Notes under the pieces: generated by a model
Told to the model about the DNA's origin: nothing
The model's input: only the letters and a program-made list of their open reading frames with translations
The model's database searches: none
Shown: one piece after another, positions 31,289 through 41,447 of the stretch
How positions within the stretch are numbered: position 1 is the stretch's first letter
How the letters are laid out: each line of letters starts with the position of its first letter
Translations under genes and position numbers: made by a program
NCBI GenBank assembly: GCA_019636015.1
Contig: JAHBYJ010000002.1
Span: forward strand, 310,001 to 374,000
Length of the DNA stretch: 64,000 nucleotides
Direction of reading: 5' to 3'
From: Parvibaculaceae bacterium
Lineage (GTDB): Bacteria; Pseudomonadota; Alphaproteobacteria; Parvibaculales; Parvibaculaceae

Positions 31289-32377
31289 TCACCTCAGCTT
31301 CAGCGTGGCAAGGCCCGCCATGGCGAGCACGACCGAGATGATCCAGAAGCGCACAACAACGGTCGGTTCCGCCCAGCCCTTCTGTTCGAAATGATGATGC
31401 AGCGGCGCCATGCGGAAGACGCGCTTGCCCGTGAGCTTGAACGAGGCGACCTGAACGATCACCGACACCGCTTCGAGCACGAAGAGCCCGCCGATGATGG
31501 CGAGCACGAGTTCATGCTTCGCCGCAACAGCCACCGCGCCGAGCGCGCCGCCAAGCGCGAGCGAACCCGTATCGCCCATGAACACCATGGCCGGCGGCGC
31601 GTTGTACCAGAGGAAGCCGAGCCCTGCGCCGATCAGCGCCCCGCAGAAGACAGCGAGCTCGCCCGTCCCCGGCACGAAGTGGATTTGCAGATAATCGGCA
31701 AAGACCGCGTTGCCCACGAGATAGACGATGAGGCCGAACGCCGCCGCCGCGATCATCACCGGCACGATGGCAAGCCCGTCGAGCCCGTCCGTGAGGTTCA
31801 CTGCATTGGACGATCCGACGATCACGAGCGCGCCGAAGAGGAAGAAGAAGCCGCCGAGCTGGATCAGCACGCCCTTGAAGAAGGGAATGGTCAGCGCCGT
31901 CTGCAGCGGTTCGCTCGCCGTCAGCACCAGCGCCCACATCGCGGCGAGCGCGATCGCGAACTCGAAAAAGAGCTTCACCCGGCCGGGAACGCCCTTCGGC
32001 GAAATCTTCGACACCTTGAGATAATCGTCGGCAAAGCCCACCGCGCCGAAGCCCAGCGTGACGAAAAGCACGATCCACACATAGGGGTTGCCGAGATCGG
32101 CCCAGAGCAATACCGACGGCACCAGACCGACGAGAATGAGGAAGCCGCCCATGGTCGGCGTTCCCTGCTTCTGGATCACATGCGTCTGCGGCCCATCCTC
32201 GCGGATCGGCTGGCCGCGCCGCTGCCGCGCCTTGAGCAGCGCAATGAGCCGCGGCCCGAAAAGGAAGCTGATCAGCAGTGCCGTCACCGTCGCCCCGCCC
32301 GTGCGCGAGGTGATGTAGCGAAAGACGTTCAGCGCCGGATATTGGTCCGCCATGCCGACCAGAAGATCGTACAGCAT
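31289..32377 (-). CDS. mraY: Phospho-N-acetylmuramoyl-pentapeptide transferase
   Basis: 362 residues with about ten transmembrane helices. Conserved cytoplasmic motifs: [43 protein letters not shown] (catalytic Asp pair), [45 protein letters not shown] and [27 protein letters not shown] (HHH motif). It links the UDP-MurNAc-pentapeptide to undecaprenyl phosphate to make lipid I. The start codon shares one base with the murF stop (TGATG). Confidence 0.97.
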   Translation of the reverse strand: MLYDLLVGMADQYPALNVFRYITSRTGGATVTALLISFLFGPRLIALLKARQRRGQPIREDGPQTHVIQKQGTPTMGGFLILVGLVPSVLLWADLGNPYVWIVLFVTLGFGAVGFADDYLKVSKISPKGVPGRVKLFFEFAIALAAMWALVLTASEPLQTALTIPFFKGVLIQLGGFFFLFGALVIVGSSNAVNLTDGLDGLAIVPVMIAAAAFGLIVYLVGNAVFADYLQIHFVPGTGELAVFCGALIGAGLGFLWYNAPPAMVFMGDTGSLALGGALGAVAVAAKHELVLAIIGGLFVLEAVSVIVQVASFKLTGKRVFRMAPLHHHFEQKGWAEPTVVVRFWIISVVLAMAGLATLKLR

Positions 32378-33816
32378 CAGTTGCCCCCTCTATTGCGCCG
32401 GATGCTCTCGCCCTCGTCGTCGCCGAGCCCCCTCAGCATCTCGACCAGCGGCCCCATGCGGGAACCGAGAGACCCCTTCACCATCACCACATCGCCGGGC
32501 TCGATGGCGGCGCGAAGCGCCTCGCCGAGTTCCGCAGAACTTTCCGCATAGCCGCCCTGCACGCTCACCGGCAGCGCCTTGAAGAGCTCGCGCATATGCG
32601 GCCCGCAGGCGAAAACGAGATCGACATCCGCCGCCCGGATCGGCTCCGCAAGCGCGCGATGCATGTCGATGGAGCCTTCGCCGAGTTCCAGCATGTCGCC
32701 GATAGCGGCGATGCGGCGTCCCTTGCCCGCCGGCTTTGCCTGGCCGAGCGCCTCGAGCGCCGCGCGCATCGAGGCCGGGTTCGCGTTATAGCTTTCATCG
32801 ATCACCGTGAAGGCGCCGGTCGGCATCTCCACCCGATGCCGCTCACCGCGCCCCTTCGGCGCCTTGAGGTTCGCCATGGCAAGCGCCGCCATGGCGAGGT
32901 CGGCCTCGAGCGCATGAACCACGGCCAGCATGGCGAGGGAGTTCATCACGATGTGGCGGCCCGGCACCGACAGCTTGTAGGTCACGGGCTGACCGCAGAT
33001 CGTCGCCGAGACGCAGGAGCAGTCTTCCTTCAGCGCCACCTTGTCGAGCCGCGCTTCGGCCTCGGCATGTTCGCCGAAGGAAATGATCCGGCCCGCGCCG
33101 CTCGCTTCCGCTTTCTTGCGCAGCCGCTCGAAATGCGGATTGTCGCGATTGAGAATGGCAACACCGCCCTTCTGCAACCCGTCGAAGATCTCGCCCTTCG
33201 CATCGGCGATCTGCTCCACCGAGTCGAAGAACTCCATGTGAACCGCTTCGACCGTCGTGATCAGCGCGGCAAAGGGTTCCACAAGCTTCGACAGCGGCGT
33301 AATTTCGCCGGGGTGGTTCATACCCACTTCGAATATGCCGAAGCGCGTATCGGCCGGCATCCGCGCGAGCGAGAGCGGCACGCCCCACATATTATTGTAG
33401 GAAGCGGCGGAAGCATGGGTCGCTCCCTGCTCCGAAAGGATGAGGCGGAGCGCTTCTTTCGTGCCCGTCTTACCGACGCTGCCCGTCACGGCGACGACCT
33501 TCGCCTGTGCGCGGTGCCGCGCGGCCCGGCCAAGTGCCTCGAGAGCCTGCAACGTATCGGCGACCACCACCAGCGGGCCCGCGGCGCGCATCACCTCGTC
33601 GGGCGCGGAAACGATCGCAGCAACAGCGCCTTTCTTCAGAGCACCTTCCACATATTTATGTCCGTCCGAGTTCTCGCCCATGATGGCGACGAAGAGGTCG
33701 CCTGGCTCCAGCGTGCGGCTGTCGATAGACACACCGCTCGCGGTCCAGGCGCCTCCTTCGGCCTTGCCCGCCGTCGCCGCTACTACATCTTCTCTGGTCC
33801 AAAGAGGGGCCGTCAT
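32377..33816 (-). CDS. murF: UDP-N-acetylmuramoyl-tripeptide--D-alanyl-D-alanine ligase
   Basis: 479 residues. [43 protein letters not shown] is the N-terminal UDP-binding domain. P-loop [50 protein letters not shown], and [17 protein letters not shown] with [21 protein letters not shown] in the C-terminal domain. The GSVGKT(G) P-loop is characteristic of MurF. It attaches D-Ala-D-Ala from Ddl, encoded downstream. It overlaps murE by 4 nt. Confidence 0.95.
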   Translation of the reverse strand: MTAPLWTREDVVAATAGKAEGGAWTASGVSIDSRTLEPGDLFVAIMGENSDGHKYVEGALKKGAVAAIVSAPDEVMRAAGPLVVVADTLQALEALGRAARHRAQAKVVAVTGSVGKTGTKEALRLILSEQGATHASAASYNNMWGVPLSLARMPADTRFGIFEVGMNHPGEITPLSKLVEPFAALITTVEAVHMEFFDSVEQIADAKGEIFDGLQKGGVAILNRDNPHFERLRKKAEASGAGRIISFGEHAEAEARLDKVALKEDCSCVSATICGQPVTYKLSVPGRHIVMNSLAMLAVVHALEADLAMAALAMANLKAPKGRGERHRVEMPTGAFTVIDESYNANPASMRAALEALGQAKPAGKGRRIAAIGDMLELGEGSIDMHRALAEPIRAADVDLVFACGPHMRELFKALPVSVQGGYAESSAELGEALRAAIEPGDVVMVKGSLGSRMGPLVEMLRGLGDDEGESIRRNRGGN

Positions 33817-35282
33817 ATGCCGCCCCCGATCTTTTTCGCTGCCGCCGTCACCGCCGCCTGATCGGCAAAGGGGATCGTCCGGTCGCCGACCGTCTGCCCC
33901 GCTTCATGGCCCTTGCCCGCCACGATCAGCACATCGCCGGCGCCGAGCGCGCGCATGGCGGCCTCGATGGCCTCTGCCCTGTCGCCGATCTCCGTGGCGT
34001 CGGGGCAACCTTTGAGGATCGCCGCGCGAATGGCCGCCGGCTCTTCGCTGCGCGGATTGTCGTCGGTCACGAACACGGCGTCGGCGAGCTTCGCCGCCAC
34101 TTCGCCCATCATGGCGCGCTTGCCGGGATCGCGATCGCCGCCGCAGCCGAACACGACCGAAAGCTTGCCGCGCGTATGCGGTCGCATCGCCTCGAGTACA
34201 TTCTGCAAGGCATCGGGCGTATGGGCGTAGTCGATATAAACCGAAGAGCCGTTTGGCAGATGCGCCGCTTCTTCCATGCGGCCCGAAGCGCCGCTGAGCT
34301 TTTCGAGCGCGGCGAACACCTTTTTCGCATCGCCGCCGCAGCCGATGGCAAGCCCCGCCGCGACCAGCGCGTTCGACGCCTGGAAACCGCCGACCAGCGG
34401 CAGCTTCACTTCATAGTTATGGCCCTCATGCACGATATCGAGCACCTGGCCGCGCGCATGCGGCCGCGCCGCGACGAGGCAAATGCTGCGTCCCTTGCGC
34501 CCGACCGAGATCACGCGATGCCCGCGCGCCCAGGAGACGGCTTCGAATTCGGCGAATTGCGGACTGTCCGCATTGATCACGGCGATACCGCCCGGCCCCA
34601 TCACCTCGCCGAAGAGGCGGAGCTTCGCATAGAGGTAGTCGTCGAAACTTGTGTGATAGTCCATGTGGTCGCGGGTGATGTTGGTGAAGCCCGCGGCCGT
34701 CAGCTTCGCACCGTCCAGCCGGTATTGCGCAAGCCCGTGACTCGACGCTTCCATGGCGAGATGCGTCACGCCTTCTTTCTCGAGCTCCGCGAGCGCCGCC
34801 TGCAGCACGATCGGATCGGGCGTCGTATGACCGAGCGGGCGGTCTCCCTTCGCGCTGGTAATGCCGAGCGTGCCGAGGCTTGCCGCCTCTTCGCCGAGCG
34901 CGGCCCAGATCTGCCGCAGGAACGTCGCAACGGACGTCTTGCCATTGGTGCCCGTCACCGCGGCAATCACCTTCGGCTGCGCGCCGAAGAAACGCGCTGC
35001 CATCTGTGCGAGCTTGCGGCGTGGATTGCGGTCGGCGATTACCGGCACGCGCGCATCCACCCGCGCGTCGAGCGGCACGAGCAGCGCCGCCGCGCCCTGT
35101 TGCAATGCCTGGGGGATGAAGGCGGTGCCGTCGAGCTTCGTTCCCGGCAGCGCGGCAAAGAGATAACCGGGCTTCACGGCACGGCTGTCCGCCGTGAGGC
35201 CGACGATCTCCGTCGCTCCCCCTTCAGGGAGCGGCAGGGCATCGGTCCCGATCAGCGCCGCCAGTTGCATCTCACCCAACAT
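33813..35282 (-). CDS. murE: UDP-MurNAc-L-Ala-D-Glu--meso-diaminopimelate ligase
   Basis: 489 residues. GLTADSRAVKPGYLFAALPG, P-loop AAVTGTNGKTSVATFLRQIW, FTNITRDHMDYHTSFDDYLYAKLRLF, YIDYAHTPDALQNVLEAMRPHTRGKLSVVFGCGGDRDPGKR. The motif VFVTDDNPRSEEP contains DNPR, which in this family marks meso-DAP rather than lysine as substrate, as expected for a Gram-negative wall. The start is ATG 35282; ATG 35270 (codon 5) is an alternative. Confidence 0.96.
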   Translation of the reverse strand: MLGEMQLAALIGTDALPLPEGGATEIVGLTADSRAVKPGYLFAALPGTKLDGTAFIPQALQQGAAALLVPLDARVDARVPVIADRNPRRKLAQMAARFFGAQPKVIAAVTGTNGKTSVATFLRQIWAALGEEAASLGTLGITSAKGDRPLGHTTPDPIVLQAALAELEKEGVTHLAMEASSHGLAQYRLDGAKLTAAGFTNITRDHMDYHTSFDDYLYAKLRLFGEVMGPGGIAVINADSPQFAEFEAVSWARGHRVISVGRKGRSICLVAARPHARGQVLDIVHEGHNYEVKLPLVGGFQASNALVAAGLAIGCGGDAKKVFAALEKLSGASGRMEEAAHLPNGSSVYIDYAHTPDALQNVLEAMRPHTRGKLSVVFGCGGDRDPGKRAMMGEVAAKLADAVFVTDDNPRSEEPAAIRAAILKGCPDATEIGDRAEAIEAAMRALGAGDVLIVAGKGHEAGQTVGDRTIPFADQAAVTAAAKKIGGGI

Positions 35283-35322
35283 TCCGTTCCGCCGTATACG
35301 CGCCGGCGTCCTCGACCCTTGC

Positions 35323-37080
35323 TTACTGTCCCGTCGTACCGAACGAGACGAGCTGCGCCTCGCGCAGCATGTCGTTTTTCTGCGGCTGCGTTGCCGGGCG
35401 AAGACCCAGCAGCGGCGCCACGCGCGTGACCACGCGCGAAGTCACCGGCGCCGCATTCCAGCCCGCCGTCGCATAGCCATAGGTATTCTTCGTCGCCTTC
35501 GGTTCGTCGAACATCACGATCATCGCGTAGCGTGGATCGTTGGCCGGAAAGGCGCTGATGAAGGAGGTGATCAGGCGGTTGCGCGCATAGCCGCCATTGA
35601 TGGCCTTTTCCGCCGTGCCGGTCTTGCCCATCACGGGGTAACCGTCCACATCCGCGCTCCGGCCCGTACCTTCCTGCACCACCATGCGAAGCAGCGTCCG
35701 CATCGTCGCGCTCGCTTCAGCCGAGATCACGCGTTCGCCGAGCTGCACATCGTTGCGGCGAAGGAAGGTCGGCTCCACCTTGAAGCCGCCATTGACGATG
35801 GTCGAAACGGCGCTCACCACCTGCAGCGGCGTCACGGCGATGCCATGGCCATAGGAGGTCGTGATTGTCGAAAGCTCGCTCCACCGCGCGGGCACGAGCG
35901 GCGCGCCCGCTTCCGGCAGCTCGATCTTCGGACGCGACATGAGCCCGAAGCGGCGCAGATAGTCCTTGTAGTCCTCGGTGCCGAGCTGCAACGCGATCTT
36001 TGCCGTGCCGATATTCGACGAATGAATGAAAACCTCCGGCACACTGAGCCAGCGGTTCTTCGCATGGAAGTCGCGGATCGTGAACCGCGCCACCTTGATC
36101 GGCTGCGTCGCATCGAAGCGCTCATCGACACGGATGCGCCCGCTGTCGAGCGCCGATGCCAGCGTCACCGCCTTGAACACCGATCCCATCTCGTAGACGC
36201 CGAGCGTCGTCCGGTTGAACCTGCTTTCCTCGGGCGAGGCCATGGGGTCGTTCGGGTCGAAGTCCGGCAGCGAAGTCATCGCCACCACTTCGCCCGTATG
36301 CACGTTCATGATGATGCCCGCTGCGGCCAGCGCGCGGAATTCCGTCATCGCCTTCTCAAGCTCGTCGCGCAGCGCATGCTGCACATGAAGATCGAGCGAC
36401 AGCATGACATTGGCATTGCGGTCGAATTTGGGCTTGCCTGCGGCATCCGTGCGGCTCAGCGCACGATCCATGTAGAGCTCCATGCCGCCGGTGCCGCGAT
36501 TGTCGATATCGACCGTGCCGAGGACGGTCGAGCCGTTCTTGCCGTTCGGGTAGACGCGCTTCTGTTCCTTGCGGAAATCGAGGCCCGGCAAGCCGAGATA
36601 ATGCACGGCATATTGCTGCCGGGGCGTAAGGTCCCGTTTCAGCCAAACGAAGGCACGGCCGGATTCGAGGCGCTGCGCCACATCTTCTTCATTGAGATCG
36701 GTGAGCACCGTCACGAGCTGTCGCGCCGTCTCGCGCGGATCGATCACATAGCGTGTGTCCGCGAAGAGCGATGCCGTCGCGATATCGGTTGCCAGAACCT
36801 CGCCATTGCGGTCCACGATGTCGGGCCGGCTGATCTGCGTCGTGCCGCTCGCGACCGCGACGGCCCCTTCGCCGCCCCCGCCCATGATGGCAAGACCGAC
36901 AAGCCGCGCTCCGACAAGCGTGAAGCAGGCCGCAAAAACGGCGAGCGAGAGGAAGATGCGCCGCTGCGATGGCGTACGTCCGCCCTCGCGGCGCTGCTGC
37001 GCGCGCGACTTCGAGATAGCGTCATGGCCTGGCGGCAGATAGCGGCCCTGACGGGCGGTGGTGCTGTTGCGCCCGATCAT
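35323..37080 (-). CDS. ftsI: Septal transpeptidase FtsI (PBP3)
   Basis: 585 residues. The N-terminal tail is basic, then one signal-anchor helix (about 43-65), the PBP dimerisation/pedestal domain, and a transpeptidase domain with S-x-x-K at EMGSVFKAV (Ser300, Lys303), S-x-N at SSNIGTA (Ser354-Asn356) and KTGTA (from Lys486). It cross-links septal peptidoglycan with FtsW. The order ftsL-ftsI-murE is conserved. It overlaps ftsL by 4 nt and ends 40 nt before murE. Confidence 0.96.
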   Translation of the reverse strand: MIGRNSTTARQGRYLPPGHDAISKSRAQQRREGGRTPSQRRIFLSLAVFAACFTLVGARLVGLAIMGGGGEGAVAVASGTTQISRPDIVDRNGEVLATDIATASLFADTRYVIDPRETARQLVTVLTDLNEEDVAQRLESGRAFVWLKRDLTPRQQYAVHYLGLPGLDFRKEQKRVYPNGKNGSTVLGTVDIDNRGTGGMELYMDRALSRTDAAGKPKFDRNANVMLSLDLHVQHALRDELEKAMTEFRALAAAGIIMNVHTGEVVAMTSLPDFDPNDPMASPEESRFNRTTLGVYEMGSVFKAVTLASALDSGRIRVDERFDATQPIKVARFTIRDFHAKNRWLSVPEVFIHSSNIGTAKIALQLGTEDYKDYLRRFGLMSRPKIELPEAGAPLVPARWSELSTITTSYGHGIAVTPLQVVSAVSTIVNGGFKVEPTFLRRNDVQLGERVISAEASATMRTLLRMVVQEGTGRSADVDGYPVMGKTGTAEKAINGGYARNRLITSFISAFPANDPRYAMIVMFDEPKATKNTYGYATAGWNAAPVTSRVVTRVAPLLGLRPATQPQKNDMLREAQLVSFGTTGQ

Positions 37081-37448
37081 TGGATGGTACTCCCCGGCGC
37101 ACCCGGCACAATGCCGCCCGCATAGCCGCCGAGCGGCTGGCGGCCCGACGGCGCGTAGAATTCATCCGCCATATGCGGCATGGGCACATCTTCGAAACTG
37201 CCGATCTGGCCAGCCGTCAGCGGCTCGAGCCCCGTATAGCGGCTTGCAAGCTCCTGCAGGCGCTCCGGCTGGTTGAGGTAGCTCCATTCGGCGCGCAACA
37301 CGCGGATCGCTTCCTGCTCGTTGGCGATGCGCTGCTCGAGCTGACGCGCATGGCGCACCGCGCCCTCCGCCTTGTACTTGATGTCGTAAAGGCCGACCGA
37401 AAGACCGATCACAGCAAGGATGAGGAGGAAATTGATGGTTCGCATCAT
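37077..37448 (-). CDS. ftsL: Cell division protein FtsL
   Basis: 123 residues. A single N-terminal membrane helix (residues about 4-22, [20 protein letters not shown]) is followed by a coiled-coil periplasmic segment ([53 protein letters not shown]), the standard FtsL architecture. Sequence conservation is low in this family, so the assignment rests on topology, the coiled coil with the [13 protein letters not shown] region, and position between rsmH and ftsI. Codon 2 is also ATG. Confidence 0.92.
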   Translation of the reverse strand: MMRTINFLLILAVIGLSVGLYDIKYKAEGAVRHARQLEQRIANEQEAIRVLRAEWSYLNQPERLQELASRYTGLEPLTAGQIGSFEDVPMPHMADEFYAPSGRQPLGGYAGGIVPGAPGSTIQ

Positions 37449-38461
37449 GCCACACCCCCATCGAGCGAGGGGACGGCGCGAAAGCCGAGCGCGCCGAGAT
37501 CGAGCGGGCGCCGCGGTGCGGCGGTGCGGATCGCCGCGCGGAGTTTCGCCGAACGCGCACGTGCATTCGTTTCCACTTCCGCGTCCGAAGCCTTGCGCGC
37601 CTTGTGCGCAATCTCCTCGAAGGACGGCGCTTCTTCCTCGACCGCCGGCATATAACGGTTCGGCCGTCCGGCCCGGCCGGTGCGTTCGGTGAGGAACCGC
37701 TTCACGATCCGGTCTTCGAGCGAATGGAACGTTACGACGGCAAGCCGCCCGCCTTCGGCAAGCAGCCCCTCCGCGCCGGAAAGCCCGCGCGCGAGTTCGC
37801 CCAGTTCGTCATTCACGAAAATGCGCAATGCCTGGAAAGTTCGCGTGGCCGGATGGATCTTGTCCTGCGGCTTGCGGCCGATCACCTTGGCAACGAGATC
37901 GGCAAGTTCGAGCGTGCGGTGAAGTTCCGCTTCTTCGCGCGCCTTCACGATGGCGCGGGCGACCGCACGAGCGCGCTTCTCCTCGCCATAGACGGCGATG
38001 ATGCGCGCAAGCTCGCTTTCGTCATAACGGTTCACGACATCGGCGGCCGAGGGCCCCTCGCCGCCCATGCGCATGTCGAGCGGCCCGTCCTTCTGGAACG
38101 AGAAGCCGCGTTCGGCCTGATCGATCTGCATCGAGGACACACCGATATCGAGCACCACGCCGTCCACGCTCTCGTGGCCGAGCGCATGCACGAGGCGCTC
38201 CATGTCGCCGAAGCAACCTTCGATCAGCGTCAGGCGCCCGGCGAATTCTGTCGCAAGCGCCCGCCCCCGGAGGATCGCGCTCGGATCGCGGTCGATCGCG
38301 AGCACCGCGCAATCCGCCGCGCCGAGGATCGCGCGCGTATAGCCGCCAGCACCGAAAGTCCCGTCCACATAGATGCCGCCGTCGCGAGGTTTCAGCACAT
38401 CGAGCACATCGGCCAGCATCACCGGAACATGAGGAACATTGCCCTGGCCGGTGACGCTCAT
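37445..38461 (-). CDS. rsmH: 16S rRNA (cytosine(1402)-N(4))-methyltransferase
   Basis: 338 residues. [36 protein letters not shown] contains the SAM-binding motif, then [76 protein letters not shown] and [13 protein letters not shown], all signatures of RsmH (MraW). It methylates C1402 in the ribosomal decoding centre. It overlaps mraZ and ftsL by 4 nt each. Confidence 0.97.
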   Translation of the reverse strand: MSVTGQGNVPHVPVMLADVLDVLKPRDGGIYVDGTFGAGGYTRAILGAADCAVLAIDRDPSAILRGRALATEFAGRLTLIEGCFGDMERLVHALGHESVDGVVLDIGVSSMQIDQAERGFSFQKDGPLDMRMGGEGPSAADVVNRYDESELARIIAVYGEEKRARAVARAIVKAREEAELHRTLELADLVAKVIGRKPQDKIHPATRTFQALRIFVNDELGELARGLSGAEGLLAEGGRLAVVTFHSLEDRIVKRFLTERTGRAGRPNRYMPAVEEEAPSFEEIAHKARKASDAEVETNARARSAKLRAAIRTAAPRRPLDLGALGFRAVPSLDGGVA

Positions 38462-38949
38462 CGTGCGCCTCCCATGCCGGTGCCGGGTTGTCCGCCGCTT
38501 GCGGGCGCCCGCAGGAGATCGCGGTTGCGCTGCGCATCTTCCAGCGCCTTCGCGTAATATTCCTCATAGGCCTTCGGCTCCCAGACCTGGAAGCGCTGGC
38601 CCATGCCCACAAATGTCGCCTCATCCTTGATGCCGGCGAGATTGCGCAGAGCCTCCGGAAGGATGACGCGGCCATCGGCATCGAAAGAGAGCTCGGCGCT
38701 CTCGCCGATCAGCACGGCTGCCAGCGACTGCCGTTCCGGGGAGAACGGATCGAGCCGGTCGAGCATCTGGTCGACAATGTCGGAAAAGGCCGGGCCGCAG
38801 CCCTCGAAGAAGGCGCCGGGATTGAGCGGCGGAAAGCAGATCACGCCATTGAGCCCCTGAGCCATGGTGACGGCACGAAACTTCGCGGGGACGGAAATGC
38901 GTCCCTTCGCGTCGATCCTGTTCGTGAAACGCCCCCGGAACGAATCCAT
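38458..38949 (-). CDS. mraZ: Transcriptional regulator MraZ
   Basis: 163 residues from ATG 38949 (AGG about 7 nt upstream); the longer frame to 38976 is less likely because [22 protein letters not shown] begins at residue 4, as usual. Two AbrB-like MraZ repeats are present: that segment, and [46 protein letters not shown]. MraZ forms rings and represses the dcw operon by binding short direct repeats upstream of itself. A strongly phased repeat array lies at 39008-39092. Confidence 0.95.
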   Translation of the reverse strand: MDSFRGRFTNRIDAKGRISVPAKFRAVTMAQGLNGVICFPPLNPGAFFEGCGPAFSDIVDQMLDRLDPFSPERQSLAAVLIGESAELSFDADGRVILPEALRNLAGIKDEATFVGMGQRFQVWEPKAYEEYYAKALEDAQRNRDLLRAPASGGQPGTGMGGAR

Positions 38950-39007
38950 CGTCCGACCTGCTCCCTTTTTGGGCACCCCTTCCCCGGTGAAGGAAGCCCT
39001 GTCACCG

Positions 39008-39092
39008 CGGGACCGGCTGGCACCAATCGGGGCAGCATGGCCGTATACGGGACATCATGGGATAACATGGGATAGTATGGGCGTCAACGGGA
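39008..39092. promoter_or_regulatory. Phased [C/T]GG repeat array and mra promoter: putative MraZ operator
   Basis: Plus-strand [C/T]GG triplets recur at exactly 10-nt steps from 39008 to 39088, nine in a row. The five most complete are consecutive: CGGGA 39048, TGGGA 39058, TGGGA 39068, TGGGC 39078, CGGGA 39088. Known MraZ boxes are TGGGN direct repeats with 5-nt spacers, i.e. the same 10-nt period. A minus-strand promoter TTGACG (39087-39082), 17 nt, TATCCC (39064-39059) lies inside the array, with predicted start near 39052 and a leader of about 100 nt. The array covers most of the 315-bp non-coding stretch between mraZ and rnpB; the rest (39093-39264) shows nothing else I recognise. Confidence 0.75.
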
Positions 39093-39264
39093 AACCCCAG
39101 TATTTTGGCGGTTTTCAGCGGTATTCAGCATGCCTAACAGCTCGTTAAAATTGTCCGGATTGGGCGGAACATAAGTAGAACATCGATCTGTATTGGAAGA
39201 CATCTGTGCCGTCCCGGCACAGCTCGGGGCGGTGCAGGCGACGGAGCCGCAAGACGGGAAAAGT

Positions 39265-39646
<382 letters not shown>

Positions 39647-39652
39647 CTCCTG

Positions 39653-39681
39653 CAAATGAGCCCAAACCGACCTTGCGTCAA
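39653..39681 (-). promoter_or_regulatory. rnpB: Probable rnpB promoter
   Basis: Minus-strand TTGACG (39681-39676), 17 nt, CATTTG (39658-39653). The -10 is poor, but the predicted start 7 nt on is 39646, exactly the first base of the P1 helix. Confidence 0.5.
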
Positions 39682-39750
39682 GAAGCTTGCACTTTGGTCC
39701 CCAAGACCCGACATAGGCCGGAACACATAAAACATCAGGGAGGACAATCC

Positions 39751-40713
39751 ATGAAAGCCGCCGTCTATTACGAAAACGGCCCGCCCGGCATCTTCAAATA
39801 CGAAGATGCACCCGATCCCGCCTGCCCGGCGGAAGGCATCGTCATCGAAGTGGAGTCCGTCTCCATCGAGGGCGGCGACACGCTGAACCGCGCCCGTGGG
39901 GCCCTTAACTCGGTCCCGCATATCGTCGGCTATCAGGCGGCAGGCATCATCATCGAGGTGGGCGCAGAGGTCACGAACCTGAAGCCCGGCCAGCGCGTGA
40001 CGACCGTCAATATGTTCGGCTCCCACGCTTCGCGCCGCGCCGTCTTCGCCCGCACCGCCTGGCCGGTGCCGGACGCGATGGACATCCGCACCGCCTCGGC
40101 GATCCCCGTCCCCTTCGGCACCGCCCATGACTGCCTCTTCGAGTTCGGCCATCTGAAGCGCGGCGAAACCGTGCTCATCCAGGCGGGCGCCAGCGCCGTC
40201 GGCCTTGCCGCCATCCAGCTCGCAAAGCGCGAAGGCGCGACCGTCATCGCCACCGCGTCGAGCGAGGAAAAACTCGAAAGGCTCCGTGAATTCGGCATGG
40301 ATCACGGCATCAACTACCGCACGCAGGACCTTGTCGCGGAGGTGAAGCGCCTCACCGGCAACAAGGGCGTCGATGTCGTCGTCGATCCCGTCGGCGGCCC
40401 GACGCTGCAGAAATCGATCCTCGCGCTCGGCTATCGAGGCCGCGTCTCGACCGTCGGCGATGCAGGCCGCGAAGAGGCGCTCATCGACCTTTCGACCTTG
40501 CGGGCGGGCAATCAGTCCGTCACCGGCGTCTTCCTCGGTGCGGAAATCTTCACCGACCGCGTCTACAACAATATTGCGCGGATGATCGAGGAAATCGCGA
40601 AAGGCGAATTGAAGGTCGTGCTCGACAAGGAGTTCGCCCTGAAGGATGCCGCCGCCGCCCATGAATATATCGAAAGCCGCAAGGCTTTCGGCCGCGTGAC
40701 GATGAAACCCTAG
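39751..40713 (+). CDS. Zinc-free MDR oxidoreductase (quinone oxidoreductase-like)
   Basis: 320 residues from ATG 39751, with AGGGAGGA upstream. GroES-like N-terminal domain (YEDAPDPACPAEGIVIEVESVSIEGGDTLNRARG, GYQAAGIIIEVGAEVTNLKPGQRV) then a Rossmann domain with GETVLIQAGASAVGLAAIQLAKREGATVIATASSEEKLERLREFGMDHGINY and DVVVDPVGGPTLQKSILALGYRGRVSTVG. No structural zinc cysteines are present, as in Qor/NADPH:quinone reductases. The physiological substrate is unknown. It is divergent from rnpB and convergent with the amidase gene, sharing 4 nt at the 3' ends. Confidence 0.85.
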   Translation: MKAAVYYENGPPGIFKYEDAPDPACPAEGIVIEVESVSIEGGDTLNRARGALNSVPHIVGYQAAGIIIEVGAEVTNLKPGQRVTTVNMFGSHASRRAVFARTAWPVPDAMDIRTASAIPVPFGTAHDCLFEFGHLKRGETVLIQAGASAVGLAAIQLAKREGATVIATASSEEKLERLREFGMDHGINYRTQDLVAEVKRLTGNKGVDVVVDPVGGPTLQKSILALGYRGRVSTVGDAGREEALIDLSTLRAGNQSVTGVFLGAEIFTDRVYNNIARMIEEIAKGELKVVLDKEFALKDAAAAHEYIESRKAFGRVTMKP

Positions 40714-41447
40714 GCCTTTGCGGCTTCGAGAAGGCGGCGGAGCGTGGCAATGGTGGAAACATCGGCCGCCCCGTCGACCTTCTCGGGCCGGAAATGCCGC
40801 TGGAATGCCGTCACCACGGCCTCCGTCGCCTCGTCGTAACGGCCCAGCACCTCGATGCCATAGCCGTAGTCGCCCAGCATGAATTGCAGTTCGGCCACCG
40901 TGTCGCCGCGATCGCCTTTCCGAAGGCTTGGGCCTTCAATCACCGGCTCCGGCGTCACCCAGAGCCCTACACCTGCGCGCGACAATCGCGCCCAGTCGAA
41001 CCACTCACCCGGGTCAGCCTTCCGCCCCGGCGCAATGTCCGAATGGCCGAGCACGCGGCGCGATGGAATGGGCTGCCGCGAAAGAATGTCCCGGCACAAA
41101 GCTTCCACGGCGCGCATCTGGATATCCGGGTAGGGTGGCGAACCGAACTCATGCCCGCCATTCGCAATCTCGATGCCGATGGAACAGCCGTTGATATCGC
41201 TCTCGCCCGCCCAATGGCCGACACCCGCATGCCAGGCGCGCAGATGCTCCGGCACCATGGCGATGATCCGTCCATCTTCATCGACGAGATAATGCGACGA
41301 GACTTTCGCGGCCGGGTCGCAGAGCCGCGCTGCCGCCGCTTCCGCGCTTGCCATGCCCGTGTAATGCAGCAGCAGAATGTTCGGCCGCCGCCCCTCCGGG
41401 CGCTCGTTGAAATTCGGTGAGGGCCGCTCGATGAAGTCGAGAGACAT
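40710..41447 (-). CDS. N-acetylmuramoyl-L-alanine amidase with peptidoglycan-binding domain (AmiD/AmpD-like)
   Basis: 245 residues. Amidase_2 domain (residues about 1-165): NILLLHYTGMASAEAAAARLCDPAAKVSSHYLVDEDGRI (first zinc His), NGCSIGIEIANGGHEFG and RVLGHSDIAPGRKADPGEWFDW (zinc His and Asp). The C-terminus is a PG_binding_1 domain (LRKGDRGDTVAELQFMLGDYGYGIEVLGRYDEATEAVVTAFQRHFRP). No signal peptide is visible, suggesting a cytoplasmic anhydro-muropeptide recycling role like AmpD. The AmiD-like domain pair is otherwise periplasmic, so the location is uncertain. The start shares one base with the downstream transporter gene. Confidence 0.88.
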   Translation of the reverse strand: MSLDFIERPSPNFNERPEGRRPNILLLHYTGMASAEAAAARLCDPAAKVSSHYLVDEDGRIIAMVPEHLRAWHAGVGHWAGESDINGCSIGIEIANGGHEFGSPPYPDIQMRAVEALCRDILSRQPIPSRRVLGHSDIAPGRKADPGEWFDWARLSRAGVGLWVTPEPVIEGPSLRKGDRGDTVAELQFMLGDYGYGIEVLGRYDEATEAVVTAFQRHFRPEKVDGAADVSTIATLRRLLEAAKA

